NCBI GenBank assembly: GCA_902495595.1
Contig: CABUXV010000026.1
Span: 1 to 31,080, forward strand
Direction of reading: 5' to 3'
Length of the DNA: 31,080 nucleotides
Source of the DNA: an uncultured Eubacterium sp.
GTDB taxonomy: Bacteria > Bacillota > Clostridia > Peptostreptococcales > Anaerovoracaceae
Part shown: one piece after another, positions 23,759 through 31,080 of the stretch
Layout: every line of letters begins with the position of its first letter
Numbering within the stretch: position 1 is the stretch's first letter
The notes under the pieces: model-generated
Database searches by the model: none
Told to the model about the DNA's origin: nothing
Seen by the model: the letters and a program-made list of their open reading frames with translations, nothing else
Program-made: the position numbers and the translations under genes

Positions 23759-24496
23759 ATGTTGGATTATCTCTACGACGGGACATTTGAAGGTTTGCTG
23801 ACCTGCATATATCACCACTATTATACGGAAGAAGCATCGGGAATCTTTGAGAGCAAAAGCTACCAGCATAATATGCTTGGAGGTTCCATGGAGGTAAAAA
23901 CCGATGAAGCCAAAGCCATGAGGGTATACGAAGCAATAGAAAAAAAGATTTCTCCCTATGATTTAAAACGGATATATAAAGTGTTTCTTTCCAATGAAGA
24001 AAACAAAGAGTATATTATATTAAAATATGTGGTAATGGGGTTTAAAATCGGGTCATCCGTTTCAATGTTTCATGGAAACCCTGAAGTATTTGCAGTACAG
24101 GCTGTGGAGAAGAAAATCAACGTGGAAAAAGAGAGAATGATGCAATTTGTGAGGTTTTCTGAAATGCAGGGCGGAGTTCTTTACGCTGAAATCGAACCGG
24201 ACAATGATGTTATCGGGCTTATTGCTGAACATTTTTGCGATAGGTTTAAAAATGAGCCTTTTATAATACATGACATCAGGCGGGACAAAGCTCTGGTAGC
24301 ATACAGAAAAGAATGGTATATAACAATTTTTACTTCCGATGATGTCCCGAAAAAATCGGACGATGAGCATATGTATCAAAAACTATGGAAAAATTATTTT
24401 GACAATATAGCTATAAAAGAACGTAAAAATTCAAGATGTCAGAAAAATTTCATGCCGGTAAGATATTGGAAGCATCTTACGGAGCTGAAAACTTAA
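23759..24496 (+). CDS. TIGR03915-like (DUF4130) DNA metabolism partner protein
   Basis: A soluble protein of 245 residues. ATG 23759 follows GGGAGGA by seven bases and gives the family N-terminus MLDYLYDGTFEGLLTCIY; the ATG at 23744 contains that Shine-Dalgarno and is less likely. The stretch EKERMMQFVRFSEMQGGVLYAEIEPDNDVI, written here in parts as MMQFVRFSEMQ and LYAEIEPDNDV, and FIIHDIRRDKALVAY are typical of this family, whose members sit next to the radical SAM protein found just upstream. The C-terminus reads FMPVRYWKHLTEL. The function is unknown; partnership in DNA repair or modification is inferred from gene pairing and the shared SOS-box promoter. Part of its 3' end is repeated just after the stop codon. 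Confidence 0.85.
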   Translation: MLDYLYDGTFEGLLTCIYHHYYTEEASGIFESKSYQHNMLGGSMEVKTDEAKAMRVYEAIEKKISPYDLKRIYKVFLSNEENKEYIILKYVVMGFKIGSSVSMFHGNPEVFAVQAVEKKINVEKERMMQFVRFSEMQGGVLYAEIEPDNDVIGLIAEHFCDRFKNEPFIIHDIRRDKALVAYRKEWYITIFTSDDVPKKSDDEHMYQKLWKNYFDNIAIKERKNSRCQKNFMPVRYWKHLTELKT

Positions 24497-24579
24497 AATG
24501 TCTGGAAAATATTGCAGTTTATATTGTCCCTCAAATTGGAGGCATTTTGGAAGCATTTTACGGAGATGAAAATTTAAAA
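24466..24579 (+). repeat. Degenerate direct repeat of the 3' end of the partner gene
   Basis: A 33-base unit at 24466-24498, encoding the last residues WKHLTELKT and the stop, recurs at 24547-24579 with 30 of 33 bases identical. The 81-base offset keeps the reading frame, so the second copy still spells WKHFTEMKI and a stop. A partly similar AATGTC-GAAAAT segment lies between them. This looks like an old local duplication that left a non-coding remnant. Confidence 0.6.
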
Positions 24580-24690
24580 CCGGCATATTGAGAAGATTCA
24601 GCCGCAGCGGGGCAAATAAAGTGCGGTGGAGCAATAGGATGAAGATAATTTGTTATTGTTAAAGAACATCCAAAGTATTATTGGCAGACA

Positions 24691-24719
24691 TTGAACTTGC
24701 GCTGAAAAAAATATATACT
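24691..24719 (+). promoter_or_regulatory. Candidate promoter of the sirtuin gene
   Basis: TTGAAC (24691-24696) and TATACT (24714-24719) are 17 bases apart, placing the start of RNA near 24726 and the ATG at 24761 after a leader of about 35 bases containing GGGAGGT. It also excludes the in-frame TTG at 24719 as a start. Confidence 0.6.
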
Positions 24720-24760
24720 TGATATATATTTGTGATAATGTTGTGCTTGGGAGGTGCAGT

Positions 24761-25486
24761 ATGGACGAAAGAGTAAGAAAAATTATAGATGAAAGCAATA
24801 ATGTTGTATTTTTCGGAGGAGCGGGAGTTTCAACGGAAAGCAATATTCCTGATTTTCGTTCTGAGGAGGGACTGTTCGCCGCGATGACGGAATACGGGTA
24901 TCCTCCTGAGCTTATAATATGCAGACCGTTTTTCATGAAACACACCGAAACATTTTATGATTACTATAAAAAGAATTTGGTATACAGACAGGCAAAGCCC
25001 AATAAAGCCCATATAGCTCTTGCCAAACTGGAAGAAGAAGGGAAGCTTAAGGCTGTAATAACCCAGAATATAGACGGTCTTCATCAGATGGCGGGAAGCA
25101 GGAATGTAGTTGAACTGCACGGCACTATAATGAGAAACAGATGCCTTGAATGCGGGCAAAGACATGATTTGGATTACATTATGAACGAAGACAACTGTGT
25201 AAACGGAGTTCCTAAATGCAAGGTATGCGGGGCGACTATCAAACCGGACGTAATCCTTTACGAAGAAATGCTTGAAGACAGGATTTTAAAATATGCAGTA
25301 AAATTGATAGGTGAAGCGGATACACTTATCGTAGGAGGTACATCCCTTGTGGTATATCCTGCGGCAGGACTCATAGACCATTTTAAGGGAAAGAATCTTA
25401 TCCTGATAAATAAATCCGAAACGGAATACGATGATAAAGCCACGCTTGTGATAAACGATTACATAGGAAAAGTGCTTGGAGATTAG
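24761..25486 (+). CDS. NAD-dependent protein deacylase, sirtuin (CobB/SIR2 family)
   Basis: A cytoplasmic sirtuin of 241 residues that removes acyl groups from lysine using NAD. The start ATG at 24761 follows GGGAGGT. Conserved parts are FFGGAGVSTESNIPDFRS (NAD site) near residue 25, TQNIDGLHQMAGS near 105, the catalytic His in VELHGTIMRN near 125, four zinc cysteines in CLECG and CKVCG (about 134-170), IKPDVILYEE, and GGTSLVVYPAAGL. All expected catalytic residues are present. The gene has its own promoter and terminator and is therefore probably monocistronic. Acyl-chain specificity (acetyl or longer) cannot be told here; the sirtuin may control CoA-ester enzymes in such fermenters, but that is a general idea rather than something the sequence shows. 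Confidence 0.95.
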   Translation: MDERVRKIIDESNNVVFFGGAGVSTESNIPDFRSEEGLFAAMTEYGYPPELIICRPFFMKHTETFYDYYKKNLVYRQAKPNKAHIALAKLEEEGKLKAVITQNIDGLHQMAGSRNVVELHGTIMRNRCLECGQRHDLDYIMNEDNCVNGVPKCKVCGATIKPDVILYEEMLEDRILKYAVKLIGEADTLIVGGTSLVVYPAAGLIDHFKGKNLILINKSETEYDDKATLVINDYIGKVLGD

Positions 25487-25523
25487 CATAAAAAGCAAAC
25501 TTGATAAAAATTAAGGAAATATT

Positions 25524-25569
25524 AACTCTGAGAAGACGGTCTTATTCGGCCTGATTTTCAGAGTTTTTA
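25524..25569 (+). terminator. Intrinsic terminator of the sirtuin gene
   Basis: AACTCTGA-AA (25524-25534, one bulged G) pairs with TTTTCAGAGTT (25555-25565) and runs into TTTT. The loop of about 20 bases includes GACGGTC and GGCC-like pairing. Confidence 0.75.
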
Positions 25570-25598
25570 GTTTTATGGAAGTCCTCGTATACATTCTG

Positions 25599-25628
25599 TT
25601 GATGTATTGTCTACCTTTGTGATATAAT
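25599..25628 (+). promoter_or_regulatory. Candidate promoter of the surE operon
   Basis: TTGATG (25599-25604) and a perfect TATAAT (25623-25628) are 18 bases apart, with the preceding terminator isolating this transcript. The Shine-Dalgarno CAGAGGT lies before the ATG at 25668. Confidence 0.6.
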
Positions 25629-25667
25629 TTATATGTATGCAGATTTTTAAAAATACAGAGGTATAAT

Positions 25668-26432
25668 ATGAATATATTAGTAGCTAATGATGATGGAATT
25701 AAGGCGCGCGGAATATATGAACTCGTAAGAGCGCTTTCGGAAAAAGCAGATATATATGTTTGCGCTCCGGATTCCCAGAGAAGCGCCAGCGGTCATGGAA
25801 TCACGGTATCAAAACCAATAACTCTTGAAGAAACGGAGTTTGATAATGCAAAACTGGCATTTAAAATTTCAGGGACACCTGCCGACTGCGTTAAAATCGG
25901 AATGAAGATTTTAGAACAGAGAAATATAAAAATAGATATGGTGTTTTCCGGGATAAATCACGGAAGCAATTTAGGCACCGATACTTTATACTCGGGTACG
26001 GTATCGGCGGCGATAGAGGGAACCATATGCGGAGTGCCGGCGGTAGCGGTGTCCGTCAACAGCCATAAGGCGGAACACTTTGATTATGCATGCTATCTGG
26101 CGCAGGAGGCATGTGACAAGGCAGGTGAAAAGCTGTCGCCGGATACAGTGCTTAACATTAACGTACCTAATCTCGCCAAAGACCAGATTAAGGGAATTAA
26201 GTATACGACTTTAGGAAGACGTGAATACAAGGAATTTTTTAAAGCGGTGGAATCGGAAGACGGAAAAAGTCAGTATATGTATACAGGAGACCCGGTCGTA
26301 TATGAGGGGCTGCCTGATACCATAGACGTGATTGCCATGCAGAATGATTATGCGACCATAACGCCGCTTCACAAGGATTTAACCGATTATGAACTGGTAG
26401 ATGAAATAAAGAAATGGGGGATAAAAGAATGA
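25668..26432 (+). CDS. surE: 5'/3'-nucleotidase SurE
   Basis: A metal-dependent nucleoside monophosphate phosphatase of 254 residues, the usual SurE length. The N-terminal metal site is NILVANDDGIKARG (adjacent aspartates 8 and 9), followed by APDSQRSASGHGIT with the conserved serine, SGTPADCVKIG, and SGINHGSNLGTDTLYSGTV with the metal-binding Asn. SurE dephosphorylates 5'- and 3'-nucleotides and is linked to stationary-phase survival and nucleotide balance in the cytoplasm. Its last codons overlap the start of the isochorismatase-like gene (ATGA), so both are translated from one mRNA. Assignment is firm from motifs. Confidence 0.95.
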   Translation: MNILVANDDGIKARGIYELVRALSEKADIYVCAPDSQRSASGHGITVSKPITLEETEFDNAKLAFKISGTPADCVKIGMKILEQRNIKIDMVFSGINHGSNLGTDTLYSGTVSAAIEGTICGVPAVAVSVNSHKAEHFDYACYLAQEACDKAGEKLSPDTVLNINVPNLAKDQIKGIKYTTLGRREYKEFFKAVESEDGKSQYMYTGDPVVYEGLPDTIDVIAMQNDYATITPLHKDLTDYELVDEIKKWGIKE

Positions 26433-26974
26433 GTTTTATAACAAAAGACGATACTGTACTGGTTGTAGTGGATTTACAGGAAAGGCTTATGCCTGCTATG
26501 AGCGGCAGAGAAATGCTTGAACAAAAGGCCGCAAAACTTATAAAAGGAGCGAAGGTATTTGATCTTCCAATGATAATCACACAGCAGTATACGAAAGGAA
26601 TAGGACCGACAGCAGAAGTGATAGCAGAGGCCATAGGAGATTTTCAGCATGTTGAAAAGACATCTTTCAGCTGTATGAGGAATGCTGAATTTGTTGAAAA
26701 GTTAAAAGCTTTCGGAAAGAAAAACGTAATAATATGCGGCGTTGAAGCTCATATATGCGTTTTGCAGACAACTCTTCAGCTGATGGAAGAAGGCTATAAT
26801 GTATATCTGGCAGTCGACTGCATAGCTTCAAGAGACGAAGATGATAAATTGTGGGGAATTACAAGAATGGGAGAAGCCGGCGCTGTTATTACAACTTATG
26901 AATCGGTGCTGTATGAACTTCTTCAGGATTCAAAAGCCGAGGGATTCAAGGAGATCTCAGCAATAGTAAAGTAA
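26429..26974 (+). CDS. Isochorismatase-family cysteine hydrolase
   Basis: A cytoplasmic hydrolase of 181 residues. I use ATG 26429, which overlaps the surE stop as ATGA and has GGGGGA nine bases upstream, instead of the ATG at 26414. The catalytic triad is visible: Asp15 in VVVDLQERL, Lys77 in HVEKTSFSC and Cys110 in GVEAHICVLQT; the cis-peptide region GVEAHIC is standard. Family members cleave amides (nicotinamide, ureidoacrylate, N-carbamoyl compounds) or isochorismate. The short form without extra domains resembles the YcaC/hydrolase group of unknown substrate. Translational coupling to SurE hints at nucleotide or NAD breakdown, but this is weak evidence. Confidence 0.9.
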   Translation: MSFITKDDTVLVVVDLQERLMPAMSGREMLEQKAAKLIKGAKVFDLPMIITQQYTKGIGPTAEVIAEAIGDFQHVEKTSFSCMRNAEFVEKLKAFGKKNVIICGVEAHICVLQTTLQLMEEGYNVYLAVDCIASRDEDDKLWGITRMGEAGAVITTYESVLYELLQDSKAEGFKEISAIVK

Positions 26975-27047
26975 TTTTTATTTTTTTAAAACCTTACGGA
27001 AATAAGAATTATGGATAAACAAAGGGTAGTAAAGGCGAGTAAATTTA

Positions 27048-27983
27048 ATGTATATATTTGATAATAAAATAAGTATAGAAAACAGAGAGATTTTGGAAGA
27101 ATATCTTAACGGATATGAATATAAGACTTCAGGGCTGTCTTTTTCCGCTATGTATATGTGGAGAAACATAAATGAATTCAGCTGGGATATAATCGGTGAT
27201 TATATGTGCATAACAGGCATAAGTCATTTGGAACTTGAAGAGGGTATAATTCTGCCTTTTCTTTTTCCGCCGCTTACCAAAACAGGGGAATACGACAGGG
27301 AATCTTTAAGGGAAACCATATTAAAATGCAAAGAAATTTTCGAATCCCAGGGACATCCTTTCAGTCTCAGGCTTGTTCCCTTTCATCTGATGGAAATCAT
27401 AAAAGATGCCTGTCCTGAAATCAGTTTTAAAGATGACAGACCAAATTATGACTATGTATACCTCACTCAGGAACTGATAGACCTAAAGGGAAGAGCTTTT
27501 CACGGAAAGAAAAATCATCTGAATTATTTTAAAAAGAATTTTGAATATGAATATGTGGAGATGACGTCTGATATGGCTGACGATGCAATGCAGTTTATTG
27601 CCGAATTTAACGCGAGAAAAGATGTTCCTGCGCATGAGATGGAACTTTTAAAGATGGAAGAGATAGCCATGGATGATGTGTTCAGAAATATTGAAGCTGT
27701 AGGCTACAATGCCGGAGCCATATTAATCGATGGCAAAATCGAGGCTATCGCCATAGGCGGACAGCTTGGCAAGAAGACCATAACAGAACATATAGAAAAG
27801 GCAAATATCAACTACAGAGGTCTCTATCAGGCTATAAACAATGAGTTCTGCAAGCATGTAGCATCAAAAGCGAAATATATAAACAGAGAAGAAGATATGG
27901 GAATTGCCAATTTGAGAAAAGCTAAACTTTCCTATAATCCCGTGAAACTTCTGGAAAAATATATAGGGGAATTTAAAAAATAA
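27048..27983 (+). CDS. DUF2156 domain protein (GNAT-like, MprF C-terminal relative)
   Basis: A soluble protein of 311 residues related to the catalytic domain of phosphatidylglycerol lysyltransferases. Landmarks are YKTSGLSFSAMYMWRN near residue 25, RLVPFHLMEII near 105, the segment LKGRAFHGKKNHLNYFKKNF near 150, VGYNAGAILIDGKIEAIAIG near 220 and HIEKANINYRGLYQAINNEF near 245, then INREEDMGIANLRKAKLSYNP at the C-terminus. This arrangement is common in clostridial DUF2156 proteins that have no membrane domain. The fold suggests transfer of an aminoacyl group from aminoacyl-tRNA to a lipid or peptide acceptor, but the acceptor is unknown. The Shine-Dalgarno (AAAGGCGAG) is weak. The gene lies 73 bases after the hydrolase and 26 before the thiolase. 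Confidence 0.8.
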   Translation: MYIFDNKISIENREILEEYLNGYEYKTSGLSFSAMYMWRNINEFSWDIIGDYMCITGISHLELEEGIILPFLFPPLTKTGEYDRESLRETILKCKEIFESQGHPFSLRLVPFHLMEIIKDACPEISFKDDRPNYDYVYLTQELIDLKGRAFHGKKNHLNYFKKNFEYEYVEMTSDMADDAMQFIAEFNARKDVPAHEMELLKMEEIAMDDVFRNIEAVGYNAGAILIDGKIEAIAIGGQLGKKTITEHIEKANINYRGLYQAINNEFCKHVASKAKYINREEDMGIANLRKAKLSYNPVKLLEKYIGEFKK

Positions 27984-28009
27984 TTATTTTAATATAAAGG
28001 AGAAGATTT

Positions 28010-29188
28010 ATGCGTGAAGTAGTGATTGTCGGCGCAGCGAGAACACCGATAGGTTCTTTTGGCGGAAGTTTAAAGGACGTTCCCGCAAGAACTTTAGGTG
28101 CTGTATGTATCAGAGAAGCATTAAAAAGAGCAGGTATAGAGCCTGAGATTGTAGATGAAGTAGTAATGGGCAACGTACTTCAGGGAGGACTGGGGCAGAA
28201 CGTCGCAAGACAGATGGCGATGGATGCAGGTATTCCTAAAGAAGTGCCGGCATTTACTCTGAATAAAGTATGCGGCTCAGGATTAAGAGCGGTTTCACTG
28301 GCTGCCCAGATGATAAAAGCTGAAGATGCAGATGTTGTCGTTGCAGGAGGCGCAGAGAACATGTCGCTTTCAGGATATGTGGTTCCCAGTGCGAGATGGG
28401 GAGCGAGAATGGGCGACGGCAAAATGATAGATATAATGCTTAAGGATGGGCTGACCGATGCTTTTCACGGAATACATATGGGCATTACTGCAGAAAATAT
28501 ATGCGAGCAGTGGGGACTTACAAGAAAAGAGCTGGACGAGTTTGCAGCAAAATCACAGCAGAAAGCCGTAGAGGCTGTTGAGTCGGGAAGATTCAGGGAT
28601 GAAATCGTTCCTGTGGAAATCCCCCAGAGAAAAGGCGAACCTAAAATTTTCGATACCGATGAATATCCTAAACAAGGAGTTACCGCCGAAAGCATAAGCA
28701 GTCTTAAACCGGCATTTAAACAGGGTGGAATGGTTACTGCCGCCAACGCATCGGGTCTTAATGATTCAGGCGCCGCAGTAATAGTTATGTCAAAGGAAAA
28801 AGCAGATGAGCTTGGAATCAGACCTTTGTGTACCGTAAAATCATATGCTTCGGCAGGAGTAGACCCTAAGATAATGGGTATAGGACCTGTTCCCTCCTCA
28901 ACTAAAGCTCTTGAGAAAGCGGGACTTTGCATAGAGGATATAGATCTTATCGAAGCAAATGAGGCTTTTGCTGCCCAGTCTGTAGCTGTAGGAAAGGATA
29001 TGGGATTTGATGAAAGCAGGCTGAATGTAAACGGAGGCGCTATAGCGCTTGGGCATCCTATCGGTGCATCGGGATGCAGAATATTGATTACTTTGATACA
29101 CGAAATGATGAAAAGAGACGCCAGAACAGGTCTTGCCACACTTTGCATAGGCGGAGGACAGGGAACTGCGATGGTGGTTGAAAGATAG
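28010..29188 (+). CDS. Acetyl-CoA C-acetyltransferase (biosynthetic thiolase)
   Basis: A cytoplasmic thiolase of 392 residues that condenses two acetyl-CoA to acetoacetyl-CoA or splits it. All catalytic residues are in place: Cys88 in LNKVCGSGLRAV, His349 in GGAIALGHPIGASG and Cys379 in LCIGGGQGTAM. The N-terminal VIVGAARTPIGSFGG and the central NASGLNDSGAAV are standard for the ThlA/AtoB class. Such enzymes open butyrate formation or close degradation of acetoacetyl-CoA. The enoyl-CoA made by the ammonia-lyase at 6.8 kb could enter the same pool after hydration and oxidation (inference). The start has AAAGGAGAAG, and GlnRS begins nine bases after the stop. The usual butyrate partners (crotonase, hbd, bcd) are not next to it here. 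Confidence 0.95.
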   Translation: MREVVIVGAARTPIGSFGGSLKDVPARTLGAVCIREALKRAGIEPEIVDEVVMGNVLQGGLGQNVARQMAMDAGIPKEVPAFTLNKVCGSGLRAVSLAAQMIKAEDADVVVAGGAENMSLSGYVVPSARWGARMGDGKMIDIMLKDGLTDAFHGIHMGITAENICEQWGLTRKELDEFAAKSQQKAVEAVESGRFRDEIVPVEIPQRKGEPKIFDTDEYPKQGVTAESISSLKPAFKQGGMVTAANASGLNDSGAAVIVMSKEKADELGIRPLCTVKSYASAGVDPKIMGIGPVPSSTKALEKAGLCIEDIDLIEANEAFAAQSVAVGKDMGFDESRLNVNGGAIALGHPIGASGCRILITLIHEMMKRDARTGLATLCIGGGQGTAMVVER

Positions 29189-29197
29189 GAGGTCAAT

Positions 29198-30883
29198 ATG
29201 GCAGAAGCTAAGGACGTAAATAAAAAATCAGACGGTGCAGCTGTACAGCAGGAAGCTGCATCAAACTTTATTCATAATATTATAGATAAGGACCTGGAAT
29301 CGCAGAAATACGGCGATAAGGTTCATACCAGATTCCCTCCGGAGCCAAACGGTTATCTGCATATAGGGCACGCCAAGTCCATATGCCTTAATTTTACTAC
29401 GGCGCAGAAGTACGGAGGCAAATGTAATTTAAGATATGATGATACCAATCCTGTGAAAGAGGATATGGAATTTGTCGATTCCATAGAAGAGGATGTAAAG
29501 TGGCTGGGGTTTCAATGGGAAAAGAGCCTTTGGGCATCGGATTATTTCGATGATATGTATGAATTTGCCGTTGAGCTGATAAAAATGGGTAAAGCTTATG
29601 TGTGCGATTTGAACGCAGAGCAGATAAGAGAATACAGGGGAACCCTTAAGGAACCTGGCAAAGAGAGCCCGTACAGAAACAGGAGCGCAGAGGAAAATTT
29701 ACAGCTCTTTGAGGAAATGAGACAGGGAAAATACGCCGACGGAGAAAAGGTTCTGAGAGCCAAGATAGATATGGCGTCACCGAATATGAATATGAGGGAC
29801 CCTGTAATTTACAGGATAGCCCATACAGGGCACCACAATACAGGCAGTAAATGGTGTATCTACCCTATGTATGATTTTGCTCATCCTATAGAAGATGCTA
29901 TTGAGGGGATAACCCATTCTATATGTACCCTTGAATTCGAGGACCACAGACCTTTGTACGATTGGGTTTTGCAGACCCTGGGAAAGTGGCAGGCGCCTCC
30001 TCAGCAGATAGAATTTGCAAGGCTGAATATAACGAACACAGTAATGAGCAAAAGATATCTTAAAGCCATAGTGGAAGAAGGCAGTGTTGATGGATGGGAT
30101 GACCCGAGGATGCCGACCATAGCGGGACTCAGAAGACGCGGATACACCCCGGAGGCTATCAGAGATTTCTGTGAGAGGATAGGAGTTTCAAAAGCAAACA
30201 GCATGGTAGATGCAGGTCTTTTGGAGCATTGCGTCAGAGAGGATCTTAAGCAAAAAGTTGAAAGCAGAAACGTAGTTGAAAATCCTGTCAAAATAGTTAT
30301 AACCAATTATCCTGAAAATACGTGTGAGGAAATGGAAATTGAAAACAACAGGGAAGTTCCGCAGATGGGAAGCAGAAAAGTTCCTTTCAGCAGAGAGCTT
30401 TACGTTGACGGAGACGATTTCATGGAAGTGCCCGTTAAAAAGTATTTCAGGCTTTTTCCGGGAAACGAAGTCAGATTTAAGGGCGCCTACTTCATTAAAT
30501 GTGAAGAGGTGGTTAAAAATGAAGACGGAACGGTGAAAGAGCTGCTGTGCACGTATGACCCTGAAACAAAAAGCGGAAGCGGGTTTGAAGGCCGCAAGGT
30601 TAAAGGAACCATTCACTGGGTCGATGCGGCTTCAGCGGTAAAGATAAAAATAAGAAATTACGACTATTTGATGATAGAAGATGAAAACGGAGAAAATATA
30701 ATGAATCCTGATTCTCTGAAAGAAACCATAGGATATGCGGAACCTATGGTGGCGGAGGCGAAGCCTGGTGAGCGTTTTCAGTTTTTCCGAAAAGGGTATT
30801 ATATAGCCGATTCAAAGCTTACGTCAGATAAAGAAAAAGTATTCAACAAAATAGTAGGATTAAAAAGTTCGTGGAAGAAATGA
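29198..30883 (+). CDS. glnS: Glutaminyl-tRNA synthetase
   Basis: A class I aminoacyl-tRNA synthetase of 561 residues charging tRNA(Gln) with glutamine in the cytoplasm. The ATP-site HIGH motif is in RFPPEPNGYLHIGHAKSI near residue 50, and the KMSKS equivalent is VMSKRYL near 280. The GlnRS hallmarks are NLRYDDTNPVKEDMEFVDSI, HNTGSKWCIYPMYDFAHPIE and FEDHRPLYDW. The C-terminal anticodon-binding beta-barrels (about 335-555) include FRLFPGNEVRFKGAYFIKC. An extra Lys/Ala-rich head of about 20 residues precedes the core. Many Firmicutes lack GlnRS and make Gln-tRNA by amidation, so its presence is notable. Short gaps to the thiolase (9 bases) and the malic enzyme gene (8 bases) suggest one operon. 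Confidence 0.96.
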   Translation: MAEAKDVNKKSDGAAVQQEAASNFIHNIIDKDLESQKYGDKVHTRFPPEPNGYLHIGHAKSICLNFTTAQKYGGKCNLRYDDTNPVKEDMEFVDSIEEDVKWLGFQWEKSLWASDYFDDMYEFAVELIKMGKAYVCDLNAEQIREYRGTLKEPGKESPYRNRSAEENLQLFEEMRQGKYADGEKVLRAKIDMASPNMNMRDPVIYRIAHTGHHNTGSKWCIYPMYDFAHPIEDAIEGITHSICTLEFEDHRPLYDWVLQTLGKWQAPPQQIEFARLNITNTVMSKRYLKAIVEEGSVDGWDDPRMPTIAGLRRRGYTPEAIRDFCERIGVSKANSMVDAGLLEHCVREDLKQKVESRNVVENPVKIVITNYPENTCEEMEIENNREVPQMGSRKVPFSRELYVDGDDFMEVPVKKYFRLFPGNEVRFKGAYFIKCEEVVKNEDGTVKELLCTYDPETKSGSGFEGRKVKGTIHWVDAASAVKIKIRNYDYLMIEDENGENIMNPDSLKETIGYAEPMVAEAKPGERFQFFRKGYYIADSKLTSDKEKVFNKIVGLKSSWKK

Positions 30884-30891
30884 GGTAGGAA

Positions 30892-31080
30892 ATGGATTAT
30901 TATAAAGAATCTCTGAAAATGCACGATGAACACAAGGGGAAGATGGCAGTGGCAAGCAAGGTGAAGGTAGAGACAAAGGACGACCTGTCTACGGCGTATA
31001 CCCCCGGTGTTGCGGAGCCATGCAGGAAGATAAAGGAAAATCCTGAAGATGTATATAGGTATACGAACAAATCAAATACC
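30892..31080 (+). CDS. NAD-type malic enzyme, 5' part only (cut by the window end)
   Basis: The first 63 codons of a gene that runs off the window. The start ATG at 30892 follows GAGGTAGGA. The peptide contains KGKMAVASKVKVETKDDL and STAYTPGVAEPCRKI, the well-known start of bacterial malic enzymes, which oxidatively decarboxylate malate to pyruvate. TPGVAEPC holds the substrate-binding region with the conserved tyrosine before it. Length, cofactor and C-terminal domains cannot be judged. It lies eight bases after glnS in the same direction, so it is probably co-transcribed. Confidence 0.88.
   Translation, partial: MDYYKESLKMHDEHKGKMAVASKVKVETKDDLSTAYTPGVAEPCRKIKENPEDVYRYTNKSNT

Noticed and set aside
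24497..24690. CRISPR-like or tandem repeat array after the TIGR03915-like gene
   Set aside because: There are only two diverged copies, explained by duplication of the gene's 3' end, with no spacer structure.

Overview
The window reads as chromosomal DNA from an anaerobic, amino-acid-fermenting Clostridia-type bacterium (Firmicutes). The DNA is AT-rich, Shine-Dalgarno sequences are strong and purine-rich, genes are tightly packed, and intrinsic terminators are common. The gene content fits: 3-aminoacyl-CoA ammonia-lyase, class III CoA-transferase, BCCT transporter, thiolase, NAD-type malic enzyme, a short aconitase with isocitrate dehydrogenase, and a dlt-like operon. A family close to Anaerovoracaceae/Peptostreptococcales is a guess only. 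No rRNA, tRNA, CRISPR array, phage gene or transposase was seen.

Layout. 0-3.0 kb (+): a YfcC-family carrier and a PepD-type dipeptidase, probably one peptide/amino-acid utilisation unit. 3.0-5.4 kb (+): a cysteine-rich GidA-like flavoprotein whose ribosome-binding site lies inside a terminator-like hairpin, then an Mrp/NBP35 P-loop ATPase with its own promoter. 5.4-6.3 kb (-): a MerR/GyrI-like regulator. 6.7-10.1 kb (+): a hotdog ammonia-lyase of the Kal/Acl family, a class III CoA-transferase and a BCCT carrier, which look like uptake, CoA activation and amine elimination for a beta-amino acid or betaine. 10.3-11.5 kb (-): a split ThrE-type threonine/serine exporter. 12.1-16.1 kb (+): aconitase, isocitrate dehydrogenase and a GntR regulator, behind a promoter with a palindromic operator.

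16.1-20.8 kb (-): a four-gene dlt-like operon in the order adenylation enzyme, carrier protein, MBOAT, SGNH protein. Its candidate promoter has a run of nine C between -35 and -10, so slippage could make expression phase-variable. 20.9-22.1 kb (-): a patatin-like phospholipase. 22.2-24.5 kb (+): a two-gene putative DNA repair/modification unit (radical SAM protein plus its TIGR03915-type partner) behind a LexA/SOS box that overlaps the -35. 24.7-31.1 kb (+): sirtuin, SurE, an isochorismatase-like hydrolase, a DUF2156 protein, acetyl-CoA acetyltransferase, GlnRS and the start of a malic enzyme.

The best candidates for new biology are the homopolymer-containing dlt-like promoter, the SOS-box-controlled radical SAM pair and the lyase/CoA-transferase/BCCT group. 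All functional statements come from reading motifs and recalling families; no database search was run.
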